Positions 51,790-60,883 of a DNA stretch of 64,000 nt are shown here, one piece after another. The notes under the pieces are model-generated. The model was not told the DNA's origin and made no database searches. It was given only the letters and a program-made list of their open reading frames with translations. How positions within the stretch are numbered: position 1 is the first letter of the stretch; the number at the start of each line of letters is the position of its first letter. The stretch lies in NCBI GenBank assembly GCA_964468345.1, contig CAYXVZ010000011.1, forward strand, positions 1-64,000. Reading direction: 5' to 3'. A program made the translations under genes and the position numbers. The stretch is from DALYLB01 sp964468345. GTDB lineage: Bacteria; Acidobacteriota; Blastocatellia; RBC074.

Positions 51790-52275
51790 ATGCAGATGCT
51801 TTATGTTCGCTCATTGATGGAAGGGGAACGGCAACAACTGATCGACGGATCGAAGTCTTCGCATGATTTCACACGGCGGCGATGCCGGACTCTGCTGGCG
51901 AGTGCGGCGGGGCGATCCATCCCCGAAATCGCTGGGGTGTATGGATGCAACCGGACGACCGTGCGCGAAGCCATCCACGCATTCAATCGCCGCGGAACGG
52001 CCTGCCTGCGCGAGCGCAGATGGCAGCGGCGAGAGCCGTGCGCGATCGTCGACGCATCGCAGGGCCAACGCGTGCGCTTGCTCCAGCAATCCAGCCCGGC
52101 GGATTTCGGCAAACGCAAGAAAAGCTGGTCGCTCACGCTGCTGGCCGAGGTCTGCTGCGAACAGGGCCTGGCGGCGCGCGAAATCAGCCGCGAAGGGATG
52201 CGGCAGGCAATTCAGCGGCTGGGCATTCCCTGGAAACAGGCCAAGAGCTGGGCGCAAAGCCCCAAGCTTTCATGA
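51790..52275 (+). CDS. Orphan HTH protein resembling the N-terminal half of an IS630-family transposase
   Basis: 161 residues; AAGGAGG directly upstream of ATG 51790 is one of the best ribosome binding sites in the window. Residues about 28-80 form a helix-turn-helix (R-C-R-T-L-L-A-S-A-A-G-R-S-I-P-E-I-A-G-V-Y-G-C-N-R-T-T-V-R-E-A-I-H) followed by a second, winged-type HTH region (about 105-155: W-S-L-T-L-L-A-E-V-C-C-E-Q-G-L-A, I-S-R-E-G-M-R-Q-A-I-Q-R-L-G-I-P-W-K). The DDE catalytic half is absent and no inverted terminal repeats are seen. It may be a transposase relic or a domesticated DNA-binding protein. It lies between the broken and the intact CusF-like genes. Confidence 0.7.
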   Translation: MQMLYVRSLMEGERQQLIDGSKSSHDFTRRRCRTLLASAAGRSIPEIAGVYGCNRTTVREAIHAFNRRGTACLRERRWQRREPCAIVDASQGQRVRLLQQSSPADFGKRKKSWSLTLLAEVCCEQGLAAREISREGMRQAIQRLGIPWKQAKSWAQSPKLS

Positions 52276-52337
52276 TTCGTTTGCGTCCGCAGTAATGCCC
52301 AAGATGCACACAATAGGCCGCAGATCGAGCCTGATTT

Positions 52338-52406
52338 GATCCGCGTCTTTCCGCGTGTATCCGCGGCGAATGTCAGGCCGCAGATGCACGCAGAGAAACG
52401 CGGATC
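52338..52406. repeat. Palindrome, CCGCGGATGCACGCAGAG family
   Basis: 29-nt arms 52338-52366 and 52378-52406 with about five mismatches. Same family as the units of the 86-bp tandem array at 44148-44636; here a single copy, just upstream of the intact CusF-like gene. Confidence 0.85.
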
Positions 52407-52430
52407 TCGAAAGAAGTCGGAAGAAAAGAA

Positions 52431-52802
52431 ATGAGCCTCATTGAAACAAAGAAATTGCAAGCCGCGCTGCGGCTGATGGTGATCGCTTCGGTTGGAATGG
52501 GCTTTCTGACGTGTGGCGCGAGAAACGTTCCCGAGACGAAACAGGCAGAGGTGCAAAAGCAATCGGATGGACTGTTGCGCTTTGACCTTCGCGGCAAGGT
52601 CGTTTCCACCCGTCCCGCGGATCGAATGGTTGTCATCGATCACGAAGACATCCCGGGTTATATGGATGCGATGACCATGCCGTTCACCTGCCTGGATGCG
52701 GATGCGTTGCAAAACCTGCGGCCGGGAGACCGGGTCACGGGGACGCTCGTTTTCGAAGTCGAGACCAATCGATCGTGGGTCGAAAATCTGAGGGTGAATT
52801 GA
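52431..52802 (+). CDS. CusF-like periplasmic copper-binding protein
   Basis: 123 residues. N-terminal hydrophobic segment (about 10-28) ending in G-F-L-T-C-G, a weak lipobox-like site. The small OB-type barrel (about 45-123) carries R-G-K-V-V-S-T-R-P-A-D-R-M-V-V-I-D-H-E-D-I-P-G-Y-M-D-A-M-T-M-P-F: His71, Met81 and Met83 correspond to the Cu(I)/Ag(I) ligands of CusF, while the Trp that caps copper in CusF is Tyr77 here. Followed by N-L-R-P-G-D-R-V-T-G-T-L-V-F-E-V. Such proteins bind and hand over copper in the periplasm. The PepSY gene begins 5 bases after its stop, so they form one operon. No strong ribosome binding site. Confidence 0.88.
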   Translation: MSLIETKKLQAALRLMVIASVGMGFLTCGARNVPETKQAEVQKQSDGLLRFDLRGKVVSTRPADRMVVIDHEDIPGYMDAMTMPFTCLDADALQNLRPGDRVTGTLVFEVETNRSWVENLRVN

Positions 52803-52807
52803 AAGCC

Positions 52808-54256
52808 ATGAATACTACAAATCAGAACGAAACCGATGCACCGAAGTCCGCGCCCGGCGCCCTGCCGCCCGCGGCGCATTTTTATCGCGCCGTCTGGCGA
52901 TGGCACTTTTACGCCGGGCTGTTTGTCGTGCCCTTTATGGTGATGTTGTCGTTGACGGGCATCATCTATCTGTTCAAACCGCAGTTGGACTGGTTGATGT
53001 ATCGCGAACGGATGTATGTCGCGCCCGAACAGCGCTCGGCCCTCGTGGCCGCGCAGCTCGCGGCCGTGCGGCAGGCCTATCCCGGCGCGCAGGTATCGGC
53101 TTTCCGGCTCCCGCCGCATCCGGATCGCAGCGCGGAGGCGGAAGTGGCCACTGCGGACGGCCGCAACCTGACGGTGTTCATCAATCCGTATTCCGCAAAG
53201 GTCCTCGGCGAAATGGACAGCGAATGGAACCTGCAGGAAATCGCGGTCAAGCTGCATGGCGAACTGATGATCGGCCGCCCGGGCGATTGGCTGATCGAAC
53301 TCGCGACATGCTGGGGTCTGGTGCTGCTGGTTTCAGGCTTATACATGTGGTGGCCGCGGAGCGGTTCGCGCCTGTGGGGCGTCTGGCTGCCCCGCATGAA
53401 GCGAAACAATCCGCGCGTGTTCTGGCGCGACCTGCATTCCGTGTTTGGAATGTACGGCGCACTGGTGGTCGGCTTCCTGCTTTTCACCGGGCTTCCGTGG
53501 GCGGGATTCTGGGGAACGAATTTCGCGCGGATCTGGGGCTCTTATCCAGTGCAACAGTCGCCCGAGGGGTTCAAATCCGATCTACGCACCGGCTCGTTGA
53601 ATCAGACCGCGGACAAACTGGTCCCCTGGGCTGTCGAGCAGATGCCGATGCCGCAATCGAACCTTGCCGGCGGCCACGAGCATCACGCGGCGCCGGCATC
53701 TTTTACACCGATGCAAAAGACTTCGGCGACGCCCCTCGATCTCGATGCCATCGCGGCGGTCGCCCGCGAAAAGGGCGTTCGCGAAGGCTTCCGCATCGCG
53801 CTTCCGCTGGGAGCGGACGGCGTCTATACGGTGTCCGCTCCGACGGATGATCCTCTCAAACAGGCCACGCTTCATCTCGATCAGTACAGCGGAAAAGTCC
53901 TGGCCGATGTGCGCTGGCGCGATTACGGCCTGGTGCCGAAGGCGACGGAGATGGGCATCGCCCTCCACGAAGGCGTCTATTTCGGCCTCGCGAATCAACT
54001 CCTGATGCTCTTCGGCGCGCTCGTAGTGATCCTGCTCGCCGTGAGCGGCGCGATCATGTGGTGGCAACGCCGTCCGGCCCGGACGCTCGGCGCGCCCGCC
54101 ATGCCCCCGAATTTCCCGCTCTGGAAAGGCGCGGTCGCCATCATCTGCGTGATGGGCCTGCTCTTTCCCTTCGTCGGCATCTCGCTTTTGTTTGTGCTGT
54201 TGCTCGATTCCCTCGTCCTCTCGCGGGTGCCGCGAATGAAGGCATTTTGGGGATGA
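52808..54256 (+). CDS. PepSY-associated TM-helix membrane protein with His-rich loop
   Basis: 482 residues; ATG 52808 lies 5 bases after the CusF-like stop, consistent with coupling. Membrane helices at about 33-55 (H-F-Y-A-G-L-F-V-V-P-F-M-V-M-L-S-L-T-G), 160-180, 215-238, 398-420 and 440-475. PepSY-type periplasmic segment about 75-150 (VFINPYSAKVLGEMDSEW). W-H-F-Y at the first helix and conserved His residues (F-W-R-D-L-H-S-V-F-G; I-A-L-H-E-G) resemble haem- or metal-liganding His in PepSY reductases. A loop near residue 290 reads GGHEHHAAPASFTP. It was found with CusF-like and MbnP proteins, so a role in metal reduction or transport across the inner membrane is plausible. Confidence 0.87.
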   Translation: MNTTNQNETDAPKSAPGALPPAAHFYRAVWRWHFYAGLFVVPFMVMLSLTGIIYLFKPQLDWLMYRERMYVAPEQRSALVAAQLAAVRQAYPGAQVSAFRLPPHPDRSAEAEVATADGRNLTVFINPYSAKVLGEMDSEWNLQEIAVKLHGELMIGRPGDWLIELATCWGLVLLVSGLYMWWPRSGSRLWGVWLPRMKRNNPRVFWRDLHSVFGMYGALVVGFLLFTGLPWAGFWGTNFARIWGSYPVQQSPEGFKSDLRTGSLNQTADKLVPWAVEQMPMPQSNLAGGHEHHAAPASFTPMQKTSATPLDLDAIAAVAREKGVREGFRIALPLGADGVYTVSAPTDDPLKQATLHLDQYSGKVLADVRWRDYGLVPKATEMGIALHEGVYFGLANQLLMLFGALVVILLAVSGAIMWWQRRPARTLGAPAMPPNFPLWKGAVAIICVMGLLFPFVGISLLFVLLLDSLVLSRVPRMKAFWG

Positions 54257-54314
54257 TCGGGGACACTTCGTGTTTTTCGGAGGAAACCCTCCGGGGGGTA
54301 CGTTGGTTTCCAAC

Positions 54315-54352
54315 CGCGTCAGCGACGGCTAAAGTCAGCCGTCGCTGACGCG
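54315..54352. repeat. Perfect 16-bp hairpin CGCGTCAGCGACGGCT
   Basis: Arms 54315-54330 and 54337-54352 around AAAGTC, 59 bases after the PepSY stop. No T-run; a possible terminator or another repeat family. Confidence 0.92.
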
Positions 54353-54424
54353 ACGAAGAGTTTCCAGATCTCGATTGGATTTCCTTCGAGCGGTACGTAG
54401 ATCGGCATTGTATTGATACTTCCT

Positions 54425-54748
54425 ATGAAAAATAGACTGAAATACTCAACTCGACTTTGTTGCTTCTTACTTCTCGTTTTTCCCTGCGTTCGGGCTCAGG
54501 ACGCTGCTTCCATCAAAGGCGTCGTGACGGATCCAAATGGCGCCGTCGTCGCGGGAGGGAAAGTTTCCGCGGCCCGAGCGGCGAGCAAAGAGACGCGCGA
54601 GGTTACGACGGATGGGCAGGGCCGATATGTATTTTCGAATCTCGCACCCGGCAAGTATTCACTGACGGCTTCGTCGCCGTTCGGGAATTTCATCTTCCCC
54701 GGCCCCCCTTTCACGGTGCTGGGATCCATCAGAATCACGCATAGATAA
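54425..54748 (+). pseudogene. Truncated CarboxypepD-regulatory-like protein, probably a TonB receptor relic
   Basis: 107 residues from ATG 54425. A signal peptide (about 1-24, LLLVFPCVRA|QD) and most of one regulatory beta sandwich (IKGVVTDPNGAVVAGGKV, GQGRYVFSNLAPGKYSLTAS) are as in the N-termini of Oar-like receptors here. The frame then runs into unrelated residues (FPGPPFTVLGSIRITHR) and stops, with no plug or barrel. It might be expressed as a stand-alone secreted domain, but a deletion relic is more likely. Confidence 0.65.
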
Positions 54749-54811
54749 GTTCAGATAAACACAGAGAGGCGTGCCTTTCCGGCAGGCCTCTCCTTTCAAG
54801 GAGAACACACT

Positions 54812-55657
54812 ATGAATCGCAGGGATTTCGGAAAGCTCTCGACCACGGCGGCGCTTGGTTCACTGCTCACGCCGCAAAACGAGGCGACGGCGCAGCAACC
54901 GGCTGCCGCGCAGAAAGAACAACAAAGTCATGACGCCGCGATGAAACAGCACGAGAATCTGGCCGGCGGCGCCAAGGTGACGATCGCCATGCTCGCCTAT
55001 CCGGGCATGTATCTGCAGGATCTGGTCGGTCCGCTGACGATGTTCGAATCGCTGATGAACCGCGAGATTCATCTGGTCTGGAAAACGAAAGAGCCCGTCA
55101 AGGCCGGCGGCCTGATTCCCGTGCCGCCGACGACCACGCTCAAGGATTGCCCCGACAATCTGGACGTGCTCTTCGTGCCGGGCGGCCTGCCCGGCACGCA
55201 GCAGATGATGGAAGACGCCGAGGTGCTGAGTTTCCTCGCTGAGAAAGGCAAGACCGCGAAATATGTCACCAGCGTTTGCACGGGCGCGTTGATTCTCGGC
55301 GCGGCGGGATTGCTCAAGGGATACAAGGCAACATCGTATTGGAACACGCTCGACATCCTGAAAGTCTTCGGCGCGATTCCCACCGAAGGGCGCGTCGTTA
55401 TCGATCGCAATCGGATGACCGGCGGCGGCGTGACGGCTGGGCTCGATTTCGGCCTCGCGATCATCGCGAAGCTGCGAAATCAAACCTACGCCGAAGCCGT
55501 GCAGCTATACGTCGAATACAACCCGCAGCCTCCCTTCAATTCGGGGGCGCCCACGACCGCCAATCCACAGGCGAAAAAATTCCTGGATGACATGTTCACC
55601 CCCGCGGTCAAATCGCTGCGCGAGACGGCCATTCGCGCGCAAAAACGGCTGGGATAG
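54812..55657 (+). CDS. Tat-exported DJ-1/PfpI family protein
   Basis: 281 residues; AAGGAGA lies 9 bases before ATG 54812. A twin-arginine leader (N-R-R-D-F-G-K-L-S) and a His/Gln-rich linker precede a class I glutamine-amidotransferase-like fold: VTIAMLAYPGMYLQDLVGP, L-D-V-L-F-V-P-G-G-L-P-G-T, nucleophile Cys156 in Y-V-T-S-V-C-T-G-A-L-I-L-G-A-A-G-L-L-K-G, then ATSYWN and MTGGGVTAGLDFGL. The pattern is close to isonitrile hydratase and AraC-associated DJ-1 domains. In copper-chalkophore contexts isonitriles are known copper ligands, so an isonitrile substrate is a tempting but unproven idea. Last gene of the putative copper island. Confidence 0.85.
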   Translation: MNRRDFGKLSTTAALGSLLTPQNEATAQQPAAAQKEQQSHDAAMKQHENLAGGAKVTIAMLAYPGMYLQDLVGPLTMFESLMNREIHLVWKTKEPVKAGGLIPVPPTTTLKDCPDNLDVLFVPGGLPGTQQMMEDAEVLSFLAEKGKTAKYVTSVCTGALILGAAGLLKGYKATSYWNTLDILKVFGAIPTEGRVVIDRNRMTGGGVTAGLDFGLAIIAKLRNQTYAEAVQLYVEYNPQPPFNSGAPTTANPQAKKFLDDMFTPAVKSLRETAIRAQKRLG

Positions 55658-55861
55658 AACAGGAGATGCAATCCGATTTCCGCCAGCCTTCGTAATAAAT
55701 AGGCGTACCAGTTCATCATCATTTTTCACGATTTTTCAGCAGGGGAATTGTCTGCCCATTGATAGCACGAATTTGATAATCGTATGTATAAAGGATACAA
55801 AATCATGGAAAAACCACAGCCGGAAGAAAGCGAAGCAGGGAGAGAGGAGCAGGAATACGCG

Positions 55862-58800
55862 ATGAAACATAGCGGTGGATTCGAAAGGCAGGTGAGAAGA
55901 ATTTTTTGCTGGCTCTTGAGCCTCTCCCTGTTGGCAATCACATCGTACGCCCAGTCGGCGACGGCGAGCCTGGGCGGTGTCGTCACGGACGAGCGGGGCG
56001 CGGCGATCGCGAATGCGACATTGACGATCACCGATGCGGCGAAGGCGGTGAGCAGGAAGGCGGCAACCGGCAGCGATGGTCTATTTATCGTGCCGCAGTT
56101 GCCGCCGAGCCGCTACAAAATCAAGGTGGAGCAGAGCGGATTCGCGACGGCGGAATTGCCCGAGGTCGTGTTGAATGTCGGCGAGCAGGCGTCGGTGCGC
56201 ATCCAGATGAAAGTCGCGCAGGTGGGCGAGGTCGTCACGATCAGCGATATTTCGGTGGTCGGCGATTCGCCGGCGGTGGCCACGATCGTGGACCGGCAGT
56301 TTGTCGAGAATCAGCCGCTCAACGGGCGAAGCTTTCAAACGCTGGTGGAACTGTCGCCGGGCGTGGTCGTGACGCCGGCGAATCTGGTCACGCCGGGACA
56401 GTTTTCGGTCAACGGGCAGCGGGCCGGGGCGAACTACTTCACGGTCGACGGCGTCAGCGCGAATTTCGGATCGACGGCTTCGACGACGCTCTATGAAACG
56501 GCCGGCGGCGGCGTCCCGGCGTATTCGTCGCAGGGCAGCACGGCGAGCCTGGCCTCGGTCGATGCCGTGCAGGAGTTTTCGATTCAGACCTCGACCTATG
56601 CGCCGGAATTCGGCCGCCAGCCGGGCGCGCAGGTGCAGCTTGTGACGCGCTCGGGGACGAATGAATATCACGGGACGCTGTTCAACTATCTGCGCAACGA
56701 CAAACTCGATGCGAACAATTTCTTCGCCAATGCCAACAATCTGGCGCGTCCGCCAATTCGGCAGAACGATTTCGGCGGCGTGCTCGGCGGGCCGCTGCGC
56801 CTGCCAACATCTCTCTTTGGGCCGATTGCCTATGAGGGCCGCAACCGGACCTTCTTTTTCTTTTCCTATGAAGGCGTGCGGTTGCGAACGCCTTTTGTGA
56901 CGGTGCCGTTGCAGGTGCCCTCGCTGGCCGCGCGGCAAAACGCGACGGGCGTGCTGCGCGATATTCTCAACGCCTTTCCCCTGCCGACGGGACCGGCCTT
57001 TGCCAATGCGCCGAACGCCGCGCCCTATCAGGCGGCCTTCTCGAAACCATCGTCGCTCGATGCGACCAGTGTGCGAATCGATCAGAACTTCGGATCGAAA
57101 CTGAATCTCTTCGGCCGCATCAATCATGCGCCTTCGGTGACGGACGAGCGCGCGCGCTTTTGCGCCGCAAGCTGCGTCGCGCGGCTCGATCACAAAACCG
57201 ATACGTATACGGCCGGCGCGACGCTCACGCTCGGCGCGGGGCTGAGCAATGACCTGCGCGTCAATTACAGCAGGGCCGGCGTCAATCAATCCTATTTCAT
57301 AGACAATTTCGGCGGCGCGATCGTTCCGCCGCAATCCAGTCTGTATCCGCCGTTCACTTCGGGGCCGCAGGGCTACATTTATATTGAAGTCGATCCGGCG
57401 GGCGACAACACGATCAGCGACGGCCTCTTTTCCGATCAGCGACAACGGCAGTTCAACATCGTGGAGAATCTTTCGCTCGCGCTGGGCGGGCATTCGTTGA
57501 AATTCGGCGCGGATTATCGTCGGCTGGCGCCCTCGGCCGACAGCGGAACCTATCGGCGGAATTTCATTTTTCCGAATATCCCATCGCTGGTCGGCGGCGT
57601 CGCGCCCACGGCATCGCTGGTGGCCCTCGATGCGGTGTTGCGGCCGGTGTATCACAATTTTTCAGCCTATGCCCAGGACACATGGCGCGCGTCGAACCGG
57701 CTGACGCTGACCTATGGACTGCGCTATGAAGTGAATCCCGCGCCCTCCGAACAGAGCGGCCGCGAGCCTGTGACGGTGACGACGCTTAACAATCCCATAA
57801 GCCTCGCGCCGCGGGGCACGCGGTTTTATGAAACGACCTTCAATAATTTCGCGCCGCGCGCCGGCGCGAGCTATCAGCTCTCGCAAAAGCTGGGGACGGT
57901 CGTGCGCGGCGGCTTCGGTGTCTTTTATGATCTCGGTTACGGCTTCACGGGGACGGCATTCAGCACGACGCTCTATCCGAATGCGCGCACGCTGGCCCTG
58001 ACGAATCAGCGATTCGACTCGCCCACGGCCGCGGTGCAGCCGCCGCCGGTCAGTTCCAATCCGCCTTATCCGAGAATCTTCGCGTATGAGCCGGGCTTCA
58101 AGCTGCCCTACACGCTGCAATACAACCTGACGATCGAACAGGCGATCGGGGGAAGAAATGTATTCACCGCGGCTTATGTCGGCGCGGTGGGCCGCCGATT
58201 GGGGCGCGTGACAACGCTGGTCAATCCGGGCTTTTTCACGCGGATCGACGCGGTCACGAACGATGCGACCTCGGATTATCACGCGCTGCAATTGCAGTTT
58301 CAGCGGCGGCTTTCCGGCGGCCTGCAGGCGCTGGCGTCGTATACCTTTGCCAAATCGCTGGATATCGTGTCGGAGGAATCTTTTCAGAACCGGCAATCGC
58401 CGACGGGACGCTTCGATCCGCAACAGGATCGCGGCCCGTCGAGTTTCGATGTGCGGCATGCCTTTAATGCGGCGCTCAGCTATGCGATTCCTTCGCCCTT
58501 CGCGAACGGCGTCGGCCGCGCGGTCTTTGGCGGTTTCGGCCTCGATGCAATCGTGCGCGCGCGCTCGGCGACGCCCGTCAATGTGCTCTCGGGCCGCGAT
58601 CCCTTCGGTCTGGGTTTCACGACGGTTGCGCGCCCCGATCTGGTGCCGGGCCAGCCGCTCTATCTCGAAAGCGAAGCCTTCGCCGGCGGCAAACGATTCA
58701 ACCCGGCGGCCTTCGATGCGGCCACGCCGATTGCGCAGGGGCGTCAGGGAACGCTCGGACGAAATGTGCTGCGCGGCTTCGGCGCTTCGCAACTGGACGT

Positions 58801-59029
58801 GACGCTGCGCCGGCAATTCCAGTTGACGGAGCGATTGAACCTGCAGTTCCGCGCGGAGGCCTTCAATCTGTTCAACCAGGCGAACTTCGCCAATCCGACC
58901 GGCATCGTGACGAGCGGCAATTTCGGTCGCGCGACGCAGATGCTGGCCAGCGGCCTCGGCGGCCTGAGCCCGCTCTTTCAGATCGGCGGGCCGCGCTCGA
59001 TTCAATTGGCATTGAAGCTGCAGTTTTAG
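55862..59029 (+). CDS. Oar-like TonB-dependent receptor with CarboxypepD regulatory domain
   Basis: 1055 residues from ATG 55862 (AGGAA eight bases upstream). ATG 55805, with AAGGA nine bases upstream, would add 19 polar residues before the signal peptide. Signal peptide about 1-31 (W-L-L-S-L-S-L-L-A-I-T-S-Y-A|QS), regulatory domain (about 35-115), plug (about 130-255: LNGRSFQTLVELSPGVV, FSVNGQRAGANYFTVDGVSANFG, VQEFSIQTSTYAPEFGRQPG), barrel ending S-I-Q-L-A-L-K-L-Q-F. It lies directly upstream, on the same strand, of an opp/dpp/nik-type ABC transporter, which suggests the two move the same substrate across the outer and inner membranes. Confidence 0.9.
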   Translation: MKHSGGFERQVRRIFCWLLSLSLLAITSYAQSATASLGGVVTDERGAAIANATLTITDAAKAVSRKAATGSDGLFIVPQLPPSRYKIKVEQSGFATAELPEVVLNVGEQASVRIQMKVAQVGEVVTISDISVVGDSPAVATIVDRQFVENQPLNGRSFQTLVELSPGVVVTPANLVTPGQFSVNGQRAGANYFTVDGVSANFGSTASTTLYETAGGGVPAYSSQGSTASLASVDAVQEFSIQTSTYAPEFGRQPGAQVQLVTRSGTNEYHGTLFNYLRNDKLDANNFFANANNLARPPIRQNDFGGVLGGPLRLPTSLFGPIAYEGRNRTFFFFSYEGVRLRTPFVTVPLQVPSLAARQNATGVLRDILNAFPLPTGPAFANAPNAAPYQAAFSKPSSLDATSVRIDQNFGSKLNLFGRINHAPSVTDERARFCAASCVARLDHKTDTYTAGATLTLGAGLSNDLRVNYSRAGVNQSYFIDNFGGAIVPPQSSLYPPFTSGPQGYIYIEVDPAGDNTISDGLFSDQRQRQFNIVENLSLALGGHSLKFGADYRRLAPSADSGTYRRNFIFPNIPSLVGGVAPTASLVALDAVLRPVYHNFSAYAQDTWRASNRLTLTYGLRYEVNPAPSEQSGREPVTVTTLNNPISLAPRGTRFYETTFNNFAPRAGASYQLSQKLGTVVRGGFGVFYDLGYGFTGTAFSTTLYPNARTLALTNQRFDSPTAAVQPPPVSSNPPYPRIFAYEPGFKLPYTLQYNLTIEQAIGGRNVFTAAYVGAVGRRLGRVTTLVNPGFFTRIDAVTNDATSDYHALQLQFQRRLSGGLQALASYTFAKSLDIVSEESFQNRQSPTGRFDPQQDRGPSSFDVRHAFNAALSYAIPSPFANGVGRAVFGGFGLDAIVRARSATPVNVLSGRDPFGLGFTTVARPDLVPGQPLYLESEAFAGGKRFNPAAFDAATPIAQGRQGTLGRNVLRGFGASQLDVTLRRQFQLTERLNLQFRAEAFNLFNQANFANPTGIVTSGNFGRATQMLASGLGGLSPLFQIGGPRSIQLALKLQF

Positions 59030-59040
59030 AAGGAGGGATT

Positions 59041-59067
59041 GGCCACAGAGGCGCGGAGACACAGAGT
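59041..59067. repeat. CACAGAG-family repeat arm
   Basis: GGCCACAGAGGCGCGGAGACACAGAG just after the receptor stop; no matching complementary arm was found nearby. Confidence 0.7.
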
Positions 59068-59108
59068 TAAGATAAATATTTTGGCCTCTCCTGTCTTCCA
59101 CTCGAATT

Positions 59109-59273
59109 CGCGAAGCGTTTGGAGTGCGGCGCGTTCGGCGCCGCTTTGGTATACCTTCGTTGATGAAGTTAATAAGCATACGGAGTGGCCGCGGCATCCG
59201 TGCAACTGACTGGGCTTTTGGTTCGAAGGAATACCAAAGCGGCGACGAGTCGCCGCACTCCAAACGCTTCGCG
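59109..59273. repeat. Inverted repeat, TTTGGAGTGCG family, copy 2
   Basis: About 50-nt arms 59109-59159 and 59224-59273 (CGCGAAGCGTTTGGAGTGCG on the left and its complement on the right), separated by about 64 bp. Same family and same layout as 14185-14331, but a different internal sequence. Confidence 0.9.
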
Positions 59274-59307
59274 TATTCGAGATAGATTTTTATCTTCTAA
59301 GTTCTGA

Positions 59308-60870
59308 ATGAGAAAAACCATGAACACCACGCGCGCGAGCGCGAAATCTATCTTCTGGATTCTGTGCCTCGCGCTTCTCTGCAGTTGTGGGAGGCGGAAA
59401 GAGGAGACGGAAAATACGCTGCGGATCGTTACTTCCTTTCGCATTCAAACTCTGGAACCCGCGCGGCCGGCCTCTTATTTTCTGGTCGAATTCGCAGTGG
59501 CGGAATTGCCCTTAATGCTGGATGCGGAAGGGAAGCTGCGGCCGCATCTTTTGGAATCGTACGAGCGGATCGATCCGCAAAACTGGCGGCTGCGGTTGCG
59601 GCCGAACATTCGATTTCAAAACGGCAGGCCGTTGACGGCGGCGGCCATGGCGGCCGCGATGAGCCGGCAGTTGCGCGAATCGGCTTCGACCCGCGCCGCG
59701 CTGCCGGGCGCAACGGTACAGGCGAAGAGCGATGGCGAAGTGATGCTGACGACCGCGCAACCCGATGCCACGGTGCCGGCGGCGCTGGCCGATGAACTGG
59801 TCTTTCCCATCTATGATGTCCAGGCCGTGGAGGCCGCGCAGGGCGATCCGGCGCGGCTGCTGGCTTCAAGGTGTTTCACCGGGCCTTATCAGCCTACCAG
59901 CCTCGACGATCGCGAATTGCGGCTGACACGTTTCGAGCAATACTGGCGGGGCCGTCCGCCGCTCGATGCCGTGTCGATCCGCTTCATCAGCGATCCGCAG
60001 GCGCGCGTGCTGGCGGTGCAGAACGACGAAGCCGATCTGGCGCTCTATCCGCCCAGCGAAGCGCAGCGCATGCTGGCGGGCGCGGCGAATACGTTTTTCG
60101 TGACCTCCGCGCGGAGCCACGGCGGGCCGCGCGTTCTGCTCAATCTGCGAAATGCGCCCTTCGACGAGATCGCGGTACGACAGGCTTTTCGGCTCGCTCT
60201 CGATTATGAATCGCTGGCCCGCGATGTGATGGACGGCATCGGCGAGACCGCAACAGGATTTTATCCTTCGGTGTATGCATGGGCCGTGGCGAATCAGAAG
60301 CGCGATCCGGCGGAGGCCGCGCGATTGCTGGAAGCCGCCGGCTGGCGGACCGATCTCGCCGGGCCGCGAATGAGAAACGGCCAGCCGCTCGAAATCATCC
60401 TCCTGACCTATCCGCAGCAACCGGATTGGGCCAAAATCGCGACGGCCATGCAGGCGCAGCTCGCCGCGGTCGGCTTTCGGGTTCGCATTCAACAGGTTGA
60501 TGACATTAATGCCGCGATGAAAACGCAGGACGCGTGGCATTGCTCGATCAATTCGCCGGGCCTCGTTACGACGGGCGGCGCGCCCGATCCTTTTTTGCGG
60601 GACCATCTGCACAGCCGCGGCGAACGCAATTACGGCGGCGTGCAGGATGCGGAGCTGGATCGATTGCTCGATGAATTGGGGATCGCCTTCGAGGAATCGC
60701 GTCGAACGGAGTTGCTCCGGCGAATTCAGCAGATCATCGTCGAGGAGAAAGTCTATGAAGTCCGGCCCGTCTTTATGCGCGCCCGCGTCGTTGCCGGCGC
60801 GCGCTGGCGCGGCTATCGCCCGTCTGCGCAGCTTCACCATATTACGTGGGAGACGCAGGCGGAGAAGTGA
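59308..60870 (+). CDS. ABC transporter substrate-binding lipoprotein, family 5 (peptide/nickel type)
   Basis: 520 residues; ATG 59308 (ATG 59320 also possible). Lipoprotein signal with L-L-C-S-C (Cys near residue 27). The SBP_bac_5 fold follows: TLRIVTSFRIQTLEPARPAS, H-L-L-E-S-Y-E-R-I-D-P-Q-N-W-R-L-R-L-R-P-N-I-R-F-Q-N-G, GPYQPTSLDD, AVRQAFRLALDYESL and QPDWAKIATAMQAQLAAVGF. Family members bind peptides, nickel complexes, opines or heme; the ligand is not readable here. First gene of an operon with two permeases and a double ATPase. Confidence 0.88.
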   Translation: MRKTMNTTRASAKSIFWILCLALLCSCGRRKEETENTLRIVTSFRIQTLEPARPASYFLVEFAVAELPLMLDAEGKLRPHLLESYERIDPQNWRLRLRPNIRFQNGRPLTAAAMAAAMSRQLRESASTRAALPGATVQAKSDGEVMLTTAQPDATVPAALADELVFPIYDVQAVEAAQGDPARLLASRCFTGPYQPTSLDDRELRLTRFEQYWRGRPPLDAVSIRFISDPQARVLAVQNDEADLALYPPSEAQRMLAGAANTFFVTSARSHGGPRVLLNLRNAPFDEIAVRQAFRLALDYESLARDVMDGIGETATGFYPSVYAWAVANQKRDPAEAARLLEAAGWRTDLAGPRMRNGQPLEIILLTYPQQPDWAKIATAMQAQLAAVGFRVRIQQVDDINAAMKTQDAWHCSINSPGLVTTGGAPDPFLRDHLHSRGERNYGGVQDAELDRLLDELGIAFEESRRTELLRRIQQIIVEEKVYEVRPVFMRARVVAGARWRGYRPSAQLHHITWETQAEK

Positions 60871-60883
60871 AGTGAGAACCAAT

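Noticed and set aside
51790..52275. An intact insertion sequence
   Set aside because: The catalytic DDE half and terminal inverted repeats are missing; only the DNA-binding half is present.
54425..54748. A functional full TonB receptor
   Set aside because: The frame stops after the regulatory domain, and no plug or barrel sequence follows in any frame before the DJ-1 gene.
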